From Cryobacterium sp. HLT2-28 (GTDB lineage: Bacteria > Actinomycetota > Actinomycetes > Actinomycetales > Microbacteriaceae): a stretch of 64,000 nt of DNA. Location: the NCBI RefSeq assembly GCF_004402495.1, contig NZ_SOFH01000018.1:62001-126000 (forward strand), in the 5' to 3' direction. Both the position numbers and the translations under genes were made by a program. The notes beneath the pieces are model-generated. The model was not told the DNA's origin, ran no database searches, and saw only the letters and a list, made by a program, of their open reading frames with translations. Below are positions 33,842 to 43,856 of this stretch, one piece after another. Position 1 is the stretch's first letter. Every line of letters begins with the position of its first letter.

Positions 33842-36346
33842 GTGACTGACGTCAACCTCCGCACCATCGCTGCGGATTCATCGCACCTGGCCACCCTCCG
33901 TGTCGCCGAGCTTCAGGCTCTGGCGCTCGAACTGGGCATCCCGGGCGCATCCAAACTTCGCAAGGGGGAACTCGTGGAGGCAATCACCGCAGAACAGGTC
34001 AGGACCAACTCCCCGGGTGACACCGCGGACAGCGCTCCAACCGCCGCGGCGACCCCCGAGGCTCCGACCATCGAGGCTCCCCACACCGACACCGACACCG
34101 TCGTCGCCCCGGCCACGGCGCCCCGCAAGCGCGCACCGCGCCGTGCCACCACCGCAACCGCGGCTCCCGCGATTGCCCACGTCAACGCTGACGGCGACCT
34201 CGGACTGGGCATCATCCTTCCGGATGCCGCCACGACCACCCGCAGGACCACCGCCCCGGCCACCTACGCCGGCGCATCCGCCGACGGTTCGACCACAGAA
34301 GCCGTCGCGCCGGTCGAGAAGCCGGTCCGCCAGGCTCGCAAGCGCGCCACCTCGGTCACCGTGAAGGCGGCGGCAGCCCTCGAGGCCGCCGCGGCCGAGG
34401 CCACCGCCGAACTGCCCAACACCGACGTGTCCGACGTCTCGGCCGCTCCGGTCACCACCCCCGACGCCGAGGCCGACGCAATCGTCGAACCGAGCACCGG
34501 CCGCTCGCGCCGTGGCAGTGCCCGCGGCAACTCCCGCAACGGCGCCGCCCGCAACAGCATCGACGCGCGCAGCAGCATCGACGCCCGCAACAACGCCGAC
34601 ACCCAGGCCGACGCGGATGCCGTGACGGCCACGGCCCCGGCGTCCGAAGCCCCGGCCGCCGAGGCCGAGCAGACGGCCTGGCCCTCCGAGCAGGGCGAGG
34701 CCGACCAGACCGAACAGACCGAACAGCCGCGCCAGGGCCGCAACCGCAACCGCAGCCGCGGCGGCGACCGCACCCAGACCGGTGACGACACCTCGCGCCA
34801 GCAGAACCAGCGCCAGGCCGGTCGCAACCAGAACCAGAACCAGGATTCCCAGGCCGACCGTGGCCAGGACCGTCAGGCCCAGGACCGTAACCAGGACCGT
34901 CAGGCCCAGGACCGTAACCAGGGTCAGGACCGTCAGGCCCAGGACCGTAACCAGGGTCAGGACCGTAGCCAGGGTCAGGACCGTCAGGACCGTCAGGACC
35001 GCAACCAGGGCCAGGACCGCAACCAGGACCGGCAGGCCCAGGACCGCCAGAACCAGGACCGCAACCTCGGCCAGGACCGCAACGGGCCGGACGACGACCT
35101 CGGCAGCCGCAGCAACCGCAACCGGTTCCGTGACCGCAAGCGCCGCGGCGTCACCGCCGGCGACGACTTCGAGCCGGAGCTGGGCGACGACGACGTGCTG
35201 ATCCCGGTCGCCGGCATCCTCGATGTCCTCGACAACTACGCCTTCGTTCGCACCTCCGGCTACCTGCCGGGCCCGAGCGACGTGTATGTCTCGCTCGGCC
35301 AGGTCAAGAAGTACAACCTGCGCAAGGGCGACGCCGTCGTCGGGTCGATCCGCCAGCCGCACGAGGGCGACCAGAACGGCCGCCAGAAGTACAACGCGAT
35401 CGTCAAGGTCGACTCGATCAACGGCCTGACCGTCGAGGAAGCCGCCAACCGGGTCGAATTCCAGAAGCTGACCCCGCTCTACCCGCAGGAACGCCTCCGC
35501 CTCGAGACCGAGCCCGGCAAGCTGACCCAGCGCATCATCGACCTCGTCGCCCCGATCGGCAAGGGCCAGCGCGGCCTGATCGTCGCGCCGCCGAAGGCCG
35601 GCAAGACCATCGTCATGCAGCAGATCGCGAACGCCATCGCCACCAACAACCCTGAGGTCCACCTCATGGTCGTGCTGGTCGACGAGCGTCCGGAAGAGGT
35701 CACCGATATGCAGCGCACGGTAAAGGGCGAGGTCATCGCCTCCACCTTCGACCGTCCGGCCGAAGACCACACCACGGTCGCCGAACTGGCCATCGAGCGG
35801 GCCAAGCGCCTCGTCGAGCTCGGCCACGACGTGGTCGTGCTGCTCGACTCGATCACCCGCCTCGGCCGCGCCTACAACCTGACCGCGCCGCCGTCGGGCC
35901 GGATCCTCTCCGGTGGTGTCGACGCCTCGGCGCTCTACCCGCCGAAGCGCTTCTTCGGTGCCGCCCGCAACATCGAGAACGGTGGCTCGCTCACCATCCT
36001 CGCGTCGGCGCTCGTCGAAACCGGCTCCAAGATGGACGAGGTCATCTTCGAGGAGTTCAAGGGCACCGGCAACATGGAACTGCGCCTGTCGCGCCAGCTG
36101 GCCGACAAGCGCATCTTCCCCGCGGTCGACGTGAACGCATCCGGTACCCGCCGCGAAGAAATGCTGATGAGCGCGGACGAGGTCAAGATCACCTGGAAGC
36201 TGCGCCGCGCCCTCGCCGGGCTCGAGCAGCAGCAGGCGCTTGAGGTCATCCTCGGCCGCCTCAAGGAGACGTCCTCCAACGTCGAGTTCCTGATGCAGGT
36301 CCAGAAGTCGATGCCGACCCTGAACGGGTCAGACAAGGACAAGTAA
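33842..36346 (+). CDS. rho: Transcription termination factor Rho
   Basis: The 834-residue hexameric RNA helicase has an N-terminal Rho_N segment ([20 protein letters not shown]). A long low-complexity insertion follows, then the RNA-binding CSD ([24 protein letters not shown] region) and the RecA core with Walker [16 protein letters not shown]. coli Rho is about 420 residues; the insertion here includes repeats of [12 protein letters not shown] at 34860-35060 and Ala/Thr-rich DNA. Such Arg/Asn/Gln-rich insertions in actinobacterial Rho aid RNA binding. The GTG start follows AAAGGAC. The stop overlaps prfA (TAATG). Confidence 0.97.
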   Translation: MTDVNLRTIAADSSHLATLRVAELQALALELGIPGASKLRKGELVEAITAEQVRTNSPGDTADSAPTAAATPEAPTIEAPHTDTDTVVAPATAPRKRAPRRATTATAAPAIAHVNADGDLGLGIILPDAATTTRRTTAPATYAGASADGSTTEAVAPVEKPVRQARKRATSVTVKAAAALEAAAAEATAELPNTDVSDVSAAPVTTPDAEADAIVEPSTGRSRRGSARGNSRNGAARNSIDARSSIDARNNADTQADADAVTATAPASEAPAAEAEQTAWPSEQGEADQTEQTEQPRQGRNRNRSRGGDRTQTGDDTSRQQNQRQAGRNQNQNQDSQADRGQDRQAQDRNQDRQAQDRNQGQDRQAQDRNQGQDRSQGQDRQDRQDRNQGQDRNQDRQAQDRQNQDRNLGQDRNGPDDDLGSRSNRNRFRDRKRRGVTAGDDFEPELGDDDVLIPVAGILDVLDNYAFVRTSGYLPGPSDVYVSLGQVKKYNLRKGDAVVGSIRQPHEGDQNGRQKYNAIVKVDSINGLTVEEAANRVEFQKLTPLYPQERLRLETEPGKLTQRIIDLVAPIGKGQRGLIVAPPKAGKTIVMQQIANAIATNNPEVHLMVVLVDERPEEVTDMQRTVKGEVIASTFDRPAEDHTTVAELAIERAKRLVELGHDVVVLLDSITRLGRAYNLTAPPSGRILSGGVDASALYPPKRFFGAARNIENGGSLTILASALVETGSKMDEVIFEEFKGTGNMELRLSRQLADKRIFPAVDVNASGTRREEMLMSADEVKITWKLRRALAGLEQQQALEVILGRLKETSSNVEFLMQVQKSMPTLNGSDKDK
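34860..35063 (+). repeat. In-frame tandem repeats within rho
   Basis: Units such as CAGGACCGTCAGGCC and CAGGACCGTAACCAG recur many times, encoding QDRQA and QDRNQ blocks. Copy number is likely unstable by slippage. Confidence 0.8.
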
Positions 36347-37425
36347 TGTTCGAGTCTGTTCTGACTTTGCAGGCCGAATTCGACGAGCTGCAGTCCGAAC
36401 TGGCCGACCCGGAGTTGCACTCCAACCCGGCCCGTTCGAAGAAGGTCAACCGGCGCTACGCCGAACTGAGCCGCATCATCGCGGCCTGGAACGAGTGGAA
36501 AGAGATCGGCGACAACCTCGAGGCCGCTCGCGAGCTTGCCGCTGAAGACGCCGACTTCGCCGCGGAGATCCCCGGGTTGACGGAACAGCTGGAAGCCGCG
36601 GCCGAGAAGCTGCGGCGCCTGCTGATCCCGCGCGACCCGCTCGACGCGCGCGACGTGATCATGGAGATCAAGATGGGGGAGGGCGGCGCGGAGTCCGCAT
36701 TGTTCGCCGCCGACCTTCTCCGGATGTACCTGCACTACGCCGAGTCGAAGCGCTGGAAAACCGAGATCATCGAGCAGACCACGAGCGACCTCGGCGGGAT
36801 CAAGGACATCCAGCTCGCGATCAAGGGTTCCTCCAGCGACCCCGCGGAGGGCGTCTGGGCGCACCTGAAGTACGAGGGCGGCGTGCACCGCGTCCAGCGG
36901 GTGCCCGCGACCGAGTCGCAGGGACGCATCCACACCTCGGCGGCCGGCGTGCTGGTCTTCCCCGAGGTGGACGAGCCCGAAGAGGTCGAGATCAACGCCA
37001 ACGACCTCAAGATCGACGTGTACCGGTCCAGCGGGCCCGGCGGGCAGTCGGTCAACACGACCGACTCCGCCGTGCGGATCACCCACCTCCCGACCGGCAT
37101 CGTCGTGGCCATGCAGAACGAGAAAAGCCAGCTCCAGAACAAGGAAGCGGGCATGCGAGTGCTGCGCGCCCGGGTGCTCGCGCGCCAGCAGGAAGAGATC
37201 GACGCGGCGGCGTCCCTCGTGCGCAAGGGCCAGATCCGCACCATGGACCGGTCGGAGCGCATCCGTACGTACAACTTCCCGGAAAACCGGATCGCGGACC
37301 ACCGCACCGGCTACAAGGCGTACAACCTGGACACCGTCATGAACGGCGCCCTCGACGCCGTGATCGACTCGTGCATCACCGCCGACGAGGCGACTCGCCT
37401 GGCCGAGATCGGCGACCACGACTAA
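36346..37425 (+). CDS. prfA: Peptide chain release factor 1
   Basis: The 359-residue class I release factor decodes UAA/UAG. It shows the anticodon-like tripeptide in [13 protein letters not shown] (PxT type) and the catalytic GGQ in [20 protein letters not shown], at about residue 230. An N-terminal helical domain and C-terminal [19 protein letters not shown] are normal. It overlaps the rho stop by one base, so it is co-transcribed with rho. Confidence 0.97.
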   Translation: MFESVLTLQAEFDELQSELADPELHSNPARSKKVNRRYAELSRIIAAWNEWKEIGDNLEAARELAAEDADFAAEIPGLTEQLEAAAEKLRRLLIPRDPLDARDVIMEIKMGEGGAESALFAADLLRMYLHYAESKRWKTEIIEQTTSDLGGIKDIQLAIKGSSSDPAEGVWAHLKYEGGVHRVQRVPATESQGRIHTSAAGVLVFPEVDEPEEVEINANDLKIDVYRSSGPGGQSVNTTDSAVRITHLPTGIVVAMQNEKSQLQNKEAGMRVLRARVLARQQEEIDAAASLVRKGQIRTMDRSERIRTYNFPENRIADHRTGYKAYNLDTVMNGALDAVIDSCITADEATRLAEIGDHD

Positions 37426-37445
37426 CCATCCGTCCAGACCGACCT

Positions 37446-37489
37446 TTCCGGTCGAGGTCGCGCGTTGCGAGGGTCGGCCTCGACCGGAA
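37446..37489. terminator. Hairpin between convergent prfA and the oxygenase gene
   Basis: TTCCGGTCGAGG and its exact complement CCTCGACCGGAA form a 12-bp stem with a 20-base loop in the intergenic space. It could end transcription from either side. Confidence 0.6.
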
Positions 37490-37531
37490 CGGTGTATTTC
37501 GGCGGCGGAAACGGCGGGTCGCGCTCCTGGA

Positions 37532-38548
37532 TCAGCCGAGCAGGTCCGCGTGGTGGATCGCCGCGACATCCGGATGCGCGCGGAGACGGCTTTTCAACGC
37601 GTTCTCCCCGTAGGTCGTGAAAATCGGGTTCTCAGGGTCGACGGTGATCCCTGGCGCCTGCAGTGACTCGGGCAGGGCCAGCAGGGGGATCGTCGCGTCG
37701 AGGGCAGGCCCGAAGAAGAACGGGATCGAGATGCGGTCGTCGCCGATGAGCGGCGAGATCACCCGGTGCACGGTGGCCTTGAGGTAACCGTCGGTGGCCA
37801 CCTCGAGCAGCTCGCCGATGTTCACCACGAACGCACCGTCGAGCGGGGGAGCGTCGATCCAGCCCGAGTCCTTCTCGACCTGCAGGCCGCCCTTGCCCGG
37901 TTCGACGAACAGCAGGGTCAGCACACCCGAATCCTTGTGCGCGCCCACCCCCTGTCTCGGCGTCGGGTCGGACTTGCCCGGGTAGCGCACGATCTTGATC
38001 AGCGTGAACGGCTTCTCCGCGAATGCCGCGTCGAAAACGTGCTCGTCGGCGCCGAGCGAGAGCGCCCACGCGCGCATCAGTCGCAGCGCGACGGTGTTGA
38101 GTTCCTCCCGCCACAGGGTCATCACCTCGCGCAGCTCAGGCAGGGCGGCCGGCCACTGGTTGGGTCCCTCGAGGCGGAGGTAGTCTGCCCCGCCCGTGGT
38201 CCGGGGGCGCTCCGGGCCGATGTCGATCTGTTCGCGCCAGTCGACCGCGCCCTGGGTGAGTTCGCCGCCCACCCGGGTGTAGCCGCGGAACTGTGGGCTC
38301 TGCAGATTCTCGATCGCCATCTTGTCGGCCTCGGGAAGGTCGAAGAACGCGCGTGCCGTGCGCATGACCCGGTCGACGAGGTCCGCCGGCACGCCGTGGC
38401 CGGTGAGGTAGAAGAAGCCGTACTCGTGCGTCGCCTCGCGCAGGTCGGTGCGGAAGCGCTCCGCTTCCGCCTCGCCCCGGTCGAGGCGGGACAGGTCGAG
38501 CACGGGCAGCCCGGGGGAGACGGGGGCGGTGGCGGATTCGGAGATCAT
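37532..38548 (-). CDS. 2-oxoglutarate/Fe(II)-dependent oxygenase, isopenicillin-N-synthase-like
   Basis: The 338-residue protein has the N-terminal DIOX_N region (GLPVLDLSRL, EYGFFYLTGHGVP) and a double-stranded beta-helix core. The Fe(II) triad is HKD in VGAHKDSGVLTLLF and the His of LKATVHRVIS; the cosubstrate Arg is in DRISIPFFF. Many bacterial members are unassigned. It follows cysE by 59 bp on the same strand, so cysK-cysE-oxygenase may be one unit, hinting at a sulfur-related substrate (inference). Confidence 0.88.
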   Translation of the reverse strand: MISESATAPVSPGLPVLDLSRLDRGEAEAERFRTDLREATHEYGFFYLTGHGVPADLVDRVMRTARAFFDLPEADKMAIENLQSPQFRGYTRVGGELTQGAVDWREQIDIGPERPRTTGGADYLRLEGPNQWPAALPELREVMTLWREELNTVALRLMRAWALSLGADEHVFDAAFAEKPFTLIKIVRYPGKSDPTPRQGVGAHKDSGVLTLLFVEPGKGGLQVEKDSGWIDAPPLDGAFVVNIGELLEVATDGYLKATVHRVISPLIGDDRISIPFFFGPALDATIPLLALPESLQAPGITVDPENPIFTTYGENALKSRLRAHPDVAAIHHADLLG

Positions 38549-38607
38549 GGGCTGAGCGTCCTTCGTGTGCTGCGGTGGTGCGGTGGAGAGGTGGATCGTC
38601 GGTGACC

Positions 38608-39186
38608 TCAGTCGTCGGTGAGGTTGAGCCCGCGGGCCGCTTCGATCGTTTCCGACGTGACGGGCTGGATCACCGCGGGGATTCCGAGGAGCAGCGACTT
38701 GGCCGGGGCGTCCTTCGTGACGACGGCGTTGGCGCCGATCGTGCTCCAGGCCCCGATCGTGACCGGTCCGAGGATCTTCGCGCCGGCGCCGACGGTCACC
38801 CCGTCGCGCAGGGTCGGATGCCGCTTCTCTCCGCGCACGACCCCGTGGCGGGTCTTCCCGCCGAGGGTGACGCCGTGGTAGAGCATGACGTCGTCGCCGA
38901 TCTCGGCCGTCTCCCCGATCACGACGCCCATGCCGTGGTCGATGAACAGGCGCCGCCCGATCGTGGCACCCGGGTGGATCTCGATCCCCGTCAGGAACCG
39001 GGTGAACTGGGACACCAGCCGGGCCGGCAGCCGGAGGCCGGCCGTCCAGAGGCGGTGCGAGAGCCGGTACGACCAGACCGCGTGCAGGCCGCTGTAGGCG
39101 AGGAAGACCTCGGTGTTGCTGCGCGCGGCCGGGTCGTGGGCGCGCGCCATCGCGATGTCCTCGCGGATGGTGGAAAAGACGCCCAT
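38608..39186 (-). CDS. cysE: Serine O-acetyltransferase
   Basis: The 192-residue left-handed beta-helix acetyltransferase makes O-acetylserine for cysteine synthesis. It shows [42 protein letters not shown] and [20 protein letters not shown] hexapeptide repeats. It is the short (EpsC-like) form lacking the long N-terminal helical domain of enterobacterial CysE. It lies 30 bp downstream of cysK on the same strand, and the two proteins classically form the cysteine synthase complex. Confidence 0.95.
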   Translation of the reverse strand: MGVFSTIREDIAMARAHDPAARSNTEVFLAYSGLHAVWSYRLSHRLWTAGLRLPARLVSQFTRFLTGIEIHPGATIGRRLFIDHGMGVVIGETAEIGDDVMLYHGVTLGGKTRHGVVRGEKRHPTLRDGVTVGAGAKILGPVTIGAWSTIGANAVVTKDAPAKSLLLGIPAVIQPVTSETIEAARGLNLTDD

Positions 39187-39216
39187 TGTCGGCTTCGGCC
39201 TGCCCTGTTCCCCGGC

Positions 39217-40155
39217 CTAGTCCAGCAGGTCTTCGTAGAGCACGGTGGAGAGGTAGCGTTCGCCGAAGCTCGGCATGATCGCCACGATAACCTTGCCGGC
39301 GTTCTCCGGTCGTTTCGCCTGCTCGATCGCGGCCCAGACCGCCGATCCGCCGGAGATGCCGGAGAGGATGCCCTCGTCGGTGGCGAGGCTGCGCGCGGTG
39401 GCGAGGGAATCGGCGAGGGTAACATCCGTCACCTCGTCGTAGACGTGGGTGTCCAGGACCGCCGGCACGAAGTTCGGGCCGATGCCCTGGATCTTGTGCG
39501 GGCCCGGCTTGCCGCCGGTGAGGATGGGGGAGTCGATCGGTTCGACGGCGATCACCCGCACCGAGCTCTTGCGCTCCTTGAGCAGCTGGCCGGCGCCCGT
39601 GATGGTTCCGCCGGTGCCGATGCCCGCGACGAGGATGTCGACGGCGCCGTCGGTGTCGTCCCAGATCTCCACGCCGGTGGTCGCACGGTGGATGGCAGGG
39701 TTGGCGGGGTTGTCGAACTGGCGGGCGAGCACGGCGCCGGGCGTGTTCGCGGCGATCTCCTCCGCCTTGGTGACCGCACCGCGCATGCCCTCGGCGCCCG
39801 GGGTCAGCACGATCTCGGCGCCGTAGGCCCGCAGCAGCAGGCGGCGTTCCTTACTCATGGTGTCCGGCATGGCCAGGATGACCTTGTAGCCGCGGGCCGC
39901 GCCGACCATGGCGAGGGCGATGCCGGTGTTGCCGCTGGTGCCTTCGACGATGGTCCCGCCGGGGGTGAGCTCTCCCGAGGCTTCGGCGGCGTCGACGATC
40001 GCGATGCCGATCCGGTCCTTCACACTGCCGGACGGGTTGTAGAACTCCAGCTTCACCAGCACGGTCGCGTCGAGGCCCGCGGTGAGGCGGTTCAGTTTGA
40101 CCAGCGGAGTCCCGCCAACAGCAGCGGTGATGTCGGAGTAGATCTGTGCGGGCAT
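39217..40155 (-). CDS. cysK: Cysteine synthase A (O-acetylserine sulfhydrylase)
   Basis: The 312-residue PLP fold-type II enzyme shows [20 protein letters not shown] with the PLP Lys, [25 protein letters not shown] for phosphate binding, and [14 protein letters not shown] 40155 is preferred with GAAAGG upstream; another in-frame ATG at 40170 lacks a ribosome site. It makes cysteine from O-acetylserine and sulfide. It is divergent from prmC. Confidence 0.96.
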   Translation of the reverse strand: MPAQIYSDITAAVGGTPLVKLNRLTAGLDATVLVKLEFYNPSGSVKDRIGIAIVDAAEASGELTPGGTIVEGTSGNTGIALAMVGAARGYKVILAMPDTMSKERRLLLRAYGAEIVLTPGAEGMRGAVTKAEEIAANTPGAVLARQFDNPANPAIHRATTGVEIWDDTDGAVDILVAGIGTGGTITGAGQLLKERKSSVRVIAVEPIDSPILTGGKPGPHKIQGIGPNFVPAVLDTHVYDEVTDVTLADSLATARSLATDEGILSGISGGSAVWAAIEQAKRPENAGKVIVAIMPSFGERYLSTVLYEDLLD

Positions 40156-40239
40156 CGGGGAGCCTTTCAATCGGGGTCTGGGACCTCGCCTAGCCTACGG
40201 CCACGGCATTGGGCGTGCGAGTGCATTACATTCCAAAGA

Positions 40240-41199
40240 GTGACAACACCGCCGAGCGACCATTCCATTCCATCCACCGTCGACGAAATCCGCGATCGGG
40301 CGATCGAAACGCTCGGCCGGGCCGGCATCGGCGACCCGGAGGTCGACGCCGACCTGCTGATCGGGCATGTGCTCGGCCAGAGCCGCGGCCAGGTGCAGGC
40401 CGCCGGCATCCTCCGCTCCGGCCTGGCCGAGACGGATGCCGCCGCGATCCTCGAGCTCGTGCGGCGCCGGGCGCTCCGCGAACCGCTCCAGCACATCACC
40501 GGCCGGGCGCCGTTCCGCGGGATCGAGCTGCTGGTCGGCCCCGGGGTTTTCGTGCCCCGGCCGGAGACCGAGCAGGTGGCCCAGTTCGCGATCGACGCGC
40601 TGCGGGCGATGCCCGACCCGGAGCCGATCGCGGTGGACCTCGGCACCGGCAGCGGCGCCATTGCGCTGGCCATGGCCGTCGAGGTGCCGCACGCGCGGGT
40701 CTTCGCGGTGGAGAACTCGCCGGAGGCGTTCCCGTGGACCACCCGCAACTTCGCCCAGGTCGGCGCCGGCAACGCCACCCTCGTCTTCGGTGACCTGGCC
40801 GACGCCTTCACCGAGCTCGACGGCACGGTCGCCGTGGTCATCTCCAACCCGCCCTACATCCCCGCCGACGCGATCCCGCGCGACCCGGAGGTGCGGCTCT
40901 TCGACCCGGCCCACGCCCTGTTCGGGGGGCCGGACGGCCTCGACGTGGTGCGGCACGTCTCCCGCACGGCGCTGCGGCTGCTCCGCTCCGGCGGGGTGCT
41001 CGTGATCGAGCACGGCGAACTGCAGGGGGCGGAGATCCGTGCGCTCCTCAACTCCGACGGCTGGCGTTCCCCGGCCACCCACCGCGATTACACGTCGCGC
41101 GACCGCGCGACCACCGCCGTCGCCCCTGCCGGGGCGCAGGACCGCCGGCCGGGAGGGCTCGGGAAGACGTCCCAGCCTCCGGCAAGTCGCCTGCACTAG
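40240..41199 (+). CDS. prmC: Release factor glutamine methyltransferase
   Basis: The 319-residue SAM methyltransferase modifies the Gln of the GGQ motif in release factors. It shows FRGIELLVGPGVFVPRPETE, motif I VDLGTGSGAIALAMAVE and the diagnostic VVISNPPYIPADAIP. GTG 40240 follows a -10-like TACATT by about 8 bases (leaderless). The last 25 residues after YTSRDRATTAV are an atypical extension. Clustering with prfA is conserved, here interrupted by the cysteine genes. Confidence 0.94.
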   Translation: MTTPPSDHSIPSTVDEIRDRAIETLGRAGIGDPEVDADLLIGHVLGQSRGQVQAAGILRSGLAETDAAAILELVRRRALREPLQHITGRAPFRGIELLVGPGVFVPRPETEQVAQFAIDALRAMPDPEPIAVDLGTGSGAIALAMAVEVPHARVFAVENSPEAFPWTTRNFAQVGAGNATLVFGDLADAFTELDGTVAVVISNPPYIPADAIPRDPEVRLFDPAHALFGGPDGLDVVRHVSRTALRLLRSGGVLVIEHGELQGAEIRALLNSDGWRSPATHRDYTSRDRATTAVAPAGAQDRRPGGLGKTSQPPASRLH

Positions 41200-41211
41200 A
41201 ATCGGACCCCA

Positions 41212-42018
41212 ATGACACGCATCTACGACTGCTCGGTCGACACTGAATACGCGGCCGGCATGAGACTCGCCCGCTCGGCCATCGGCCGCGGCGCGCTCGT
41301 CGTCATCCCCACCGACACGGTCTACGGCGTCGCCGCGGACGCCTTCAACCCCGACGCGGTGCAGCGCCTGCTCGACGCCAAGGGCCGCGACCGCACGTCG
41401 CCGCCGCCCGTGCTCATCCCCGGCATCCCGACCCTCGACGCGCTGGCCCAGGACGTGCCCCCGCCGGTGCGCGACCTCGTGGCCGCCTTCTGGCCGGGCG
41501 GCCTCACCGTGATACTCAACGCCCAGCCTTCTCTGGTCTGGGACCTCGGCGACACCAGGGGCACCGTGGCACTGCGGATGCCGCGCAACAAGATCGCGCT
41601 CGACCTTCTGTCCGAGACCGGCCCGCTGGCCGTTTCCTCCGCCAACTCCAGCGGACTTCCCTCGGCGATCGACGCGGTCGGCGCGGAGGACATGCTCGGT
41701 TCCAGCGTTGCCGTCTACCTCGACGGGGGAGTGGCCGGCACCGACTACGAGCCGATCGGCGACCGCCCCGGCGACACCTCGTCGACGATCGTCGACGCCA
41801 CCCGGTTCGCCACGAACGGCGGCAAGCTCGTCATCGTGCGGGGCGGCGTGATCTCCCGGGATGACATCGCCGGCGTCATCGGCGACGCCCTCGCGCCGGT
41901 CGGTTTCGTCTCCGAGGCGCCGGAGCCGGAACCGGAATCAAAACCGGAGCCGGAGCCGGAATCGAAATCGACAGAACCCGAGACGACCGATACCGTGACG
42001 GATGCCGGCCGACCATGA
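41212..42018 (+). CDS. tsaC: L-threonylcarbamoyladenylate synthase (Sua5/YciO/YrdC)
   Basis: The 268-residue protein makes threonylcarbamoyl-AMP for the t6A37 modification of ANN-decoding tRNAs. It shows RGALVVIPTDTVYGVAADAF, RDRTSPPPVLIPG, FWPGGLTVIL and PLAVSSANSSGLPSA. After the YrdC domain a low-complexity tail repeats EPEPESK. A -10-like TAGAAT lies 9 bases before the ATG and overlaps the prmC stop, suggesting an additional leaderless transcript. Its stop overlaps the next ATG (ATGA). Confidence 0.93.
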   Translation: MTRIYDCSVDTEYAAGMRLARSAIGRGALVVIPTDTVYGVAADAFNPDAVQRLLDAKGRDRTSPPPVLIPGIPTLDALAQDVPPPVRDLVAAFWPGGLTVILNAQPSLVWDLGDTRGTVALRMPRNKIALDLLSETGPLAVSSANSSGLPSAIDAVGAEDMLGSSVAVYLDGGVAGTDYEPIGDRPGDTSSTIVDATRFATNGGKLVIVRGGVISRDDIAGVIGDALAPVGFVSEAPEPEPESKPEPEPESKSTEPETTDTVTDAGRP

Positions 42019-43235
42019 CCATATTCGTCATCCTCGCGTTCGTCTCCGCCATCGTCACCTTCGGCTGCTCCTTCGTCGTGCTCAGGCTCAGCCACCGCTA
42101 CCGGCTCTACCCGAAGATCCGGGAACGTGACGTGCACACCCGGCCGACGCCCCGGCTGGGCGGGATCGCGATCTTCTTCGGCGTGGTCGCGGCCTTCGGC
42201 GTCTCCTACCTGATAGCCGGGCAGTTCGCACCACTCCGGCTGATCTTCTCCGACCCGGAGCAGATCCTCGCGATCCTCGGCGCGGCCCTCCTGATCGTGC
42301 TGCTCGGCGTGGCCGACGACATCTGGGACCTGGACTGGATGACCAAACTGGCCGGGCAGTTCATCGCCGCCGGCCTGGTGGCCTGGCAGGGCGTGCAGGT
42401 GCTGTCGCTGCCGATCGGCGGGCTCACGGTCGGGTCGTCTTGGATGTCGATCCTGATCACGGTGATCGCGATCGTGGTCGTGATGAACATGATCAACTTC
42501 ATCGACGGCCTCGACGGGCTGGTCGCCGGGGTCGCCCTCATCGCCAACGGAGTGTTCTTCCTCTACAGCTACCTGCTCGTGCGCGACACCTCCCCGAGCA
42601 ACTACTTCAACCTGGCCTCGCTGATCGCGGCCATCCTCGTGGGCGCCTGCGTCGGCTTCCTGCCGCTGAACTGGCGCCCGGCGAAACTGTTCATGGGCGA
42701 TGCCGGCGCGCTCCTGGTCGGGCTCCTGATGGCGACCTCGGCGATCGCCATCACCGGCCAGGTCGACCCGACCGCCGTGAACCGGTCCCAGCTGTTCCCC
42801 GCGTTCATCCCGATCATCCTGCCGGTCGCGATCCTGATCATCCCGCTGCTCGACTTCGGGCTGGCCGTGTTCCGCCGGGTTCGGGCGGGCAAGTCGCCGT
42901 TCAGCGCCGACCGCAAGCACCTGCACCACCGCCTGCTGGACATGGGGCACTCGCATCTGCATGCCGTGCTGATCTTCTACGGCTGGACCGCCGCAGCCTC
43001 CATCGGCTGCCTGCTCTACTTCGTGCTGCCCGTCTACTTCGGGCTGCCCACCTGGTATGCCACCATCTTCCTGGTGGCCGCGCTGATCGTGTGCGCGCTG
43101 GTCACGCTCGCGCCGCTGAGCCGCCGCAAGGCCGTCGAGGCCGCCAGCCAGCTCGCCCGCCCGATCGACCAACCCGACATCGCCCGGCTGGACCCTCTCG
43201 ACGAGGCGTCGGTCACGGCAGAGGAGAACGCATGA
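42015..43235 (+). CDS. wecA: Undecaprenyl-phosphate sugar-1-phosphate transferase (WecA/MraY family)
   Basis: The 406-residue protein has about eleven TM helices, with RDVHTRPTPRLGGIAIFFG, LGVADDIWDLDWMTKL (DDxxD-like), NMINFIDGLDGLVAG and the HHR-type loop ADRKHLHHRLLDMGHSHLHA. It transfers a HexNAc-1-phosphate to undecaprenyl phosphate to start envelope polysaccharide or teichoic-acid-like polymer synthesis. It sits directly before the ATP synthase genes, as in many Micrococcales. Confidence 0.93.
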   Translation: MTIFVILAFVSAIVTFGCSFVVLRLSHRYRLYPKIRERDVHTRPTPRLGGIAIFFGVVAAFGVSYLIAGQFAPLRLIFSDPEQILAILGAALLIVLLGVADDIWDLDWMTKLAGQFIAAGLVAWQGVQVLSLPIGGLTVGSSWMSILITVIAIVVVMNMINFIDGLDGLVAGVALIANGVFFLYSYLLVRDTSPSNYFNLASLIAAILVGACVGFLPLNWRPAKLFMGDAGALLVGLLMATSAIAITGQVDPTAVNRSQLFPAFIPIILPVAILIIPLLDFGLAVFRRVRAGKSPFSADRKHLHHRLLDMGHSHLHAVLIFYGWTAAASIGCLLYFVLPVYFGLPTWYATIFLVAALIVCALVTLAPLSRRKAVEAASQLARPIDQPDIARLDPLDEASVTAEENA

Positions 43236-43705
43236 GCAACACGCCGCCCCGATCCACCCAGCCGACCTCGGTCCCCGTCTTCCGGCGGATCCTCGTGCTC
43301 GGCGGGTTCCTCGCCGGCGGCATCGGGGTGGTCGGGGCCGTGGTCGGCGGCCTGGTCGCCGGAGGCACGGGTGTCGTGAGCGCGCTGATCGGCACCGCGA
43401 TGGCCGTGGTCTTCATGGGCATCACGGCAGGGAGCATCCTGCTCGCCAACCGCTTCGCCGGCAGCCAGGGGGCCGTCGGCGCGTTCTTCGCGATCGTCCT
43501 CGGCGGCTGGCTGGTGAAGTTCGTCGTCTTCCTCGTGCTCGTCGTGCTGCTCAAGGACCAGCCGTGGATCGCGCCCGTGGTGCTGTTCCTCAGCATCATC
43601 GCCGGGGTGATCGGTTCCCTCGCCGTCGACGCGATCGTGGTGCTGAAGAGCCGGATGAGCTATGCCAGCGACGTGACCCTGCCGGCAGCGTCCACCGAGG
43701 ACTGA
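43232..43705 (+). CDS. AtpI-like membrane protein preceding the ATP synthase operon
   Basis: The 157-residue protein has four predicted TM helices (FRRILVLGGFLAGGIGVVGA, GTGVVSALIGTAMAVVFMG, GGWLVKFVVFLVLVVLLKD and a last one). Position between wecA and atpB and topology fit the actinobacterial ATP synthase protein I, thought to help assembly of the c-ring. Sequence conservation in this family is low, so the call rests mostly on context. Its ATG overlaps the upstream stop by four bases. Confidence 0.7.
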   Translation: MSNTPPRSTQPTSVPVFRRILVLGGFLAGGIGVVGAVVGGLVAGGTGVVSALIGTAMAVVFMGITAGSILLANRFAGSQGAVGAFFAIVLGGWLVKFVVFLVLVVLLKDQPWIAPVVLFLSIIAGVIGSLAVDAIVVLKSRMSYASDVTLPAASTED

Positions 43706-43856
43706 AATGTGCCGCCACGATTAGCCCGGCGGGCCCATTCCTTGGTAGGGTAATGACCGGTTCGCCCCGCGTTGCTCGTGCCTTCGTGCCGGGCAGCCCA
43801 GCCCACCATTCGTCATCGCGAGAGCAGAGCTCCCCGCCCCGAACCAGGAGAAAGCG

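Noticed and set aside
34860..35063. CRISPR-like regular repeats
   Set aside because: The units are contiguous, in frame and lie within rho; there are no unique spacers and no cas genes.
33878..35827. 649-codon minus-strand frame opposite rho
   Set aside because: It is a mirror of the rho low-complexity region in GC-rich DNA; rho is unmistakable.
38575..40239. Plus-strand frame that would add over 550 residues to PrmC
   Set aside because: It reads antisense through cysE and cysK; the PrmC domain starts at GTG 40240.
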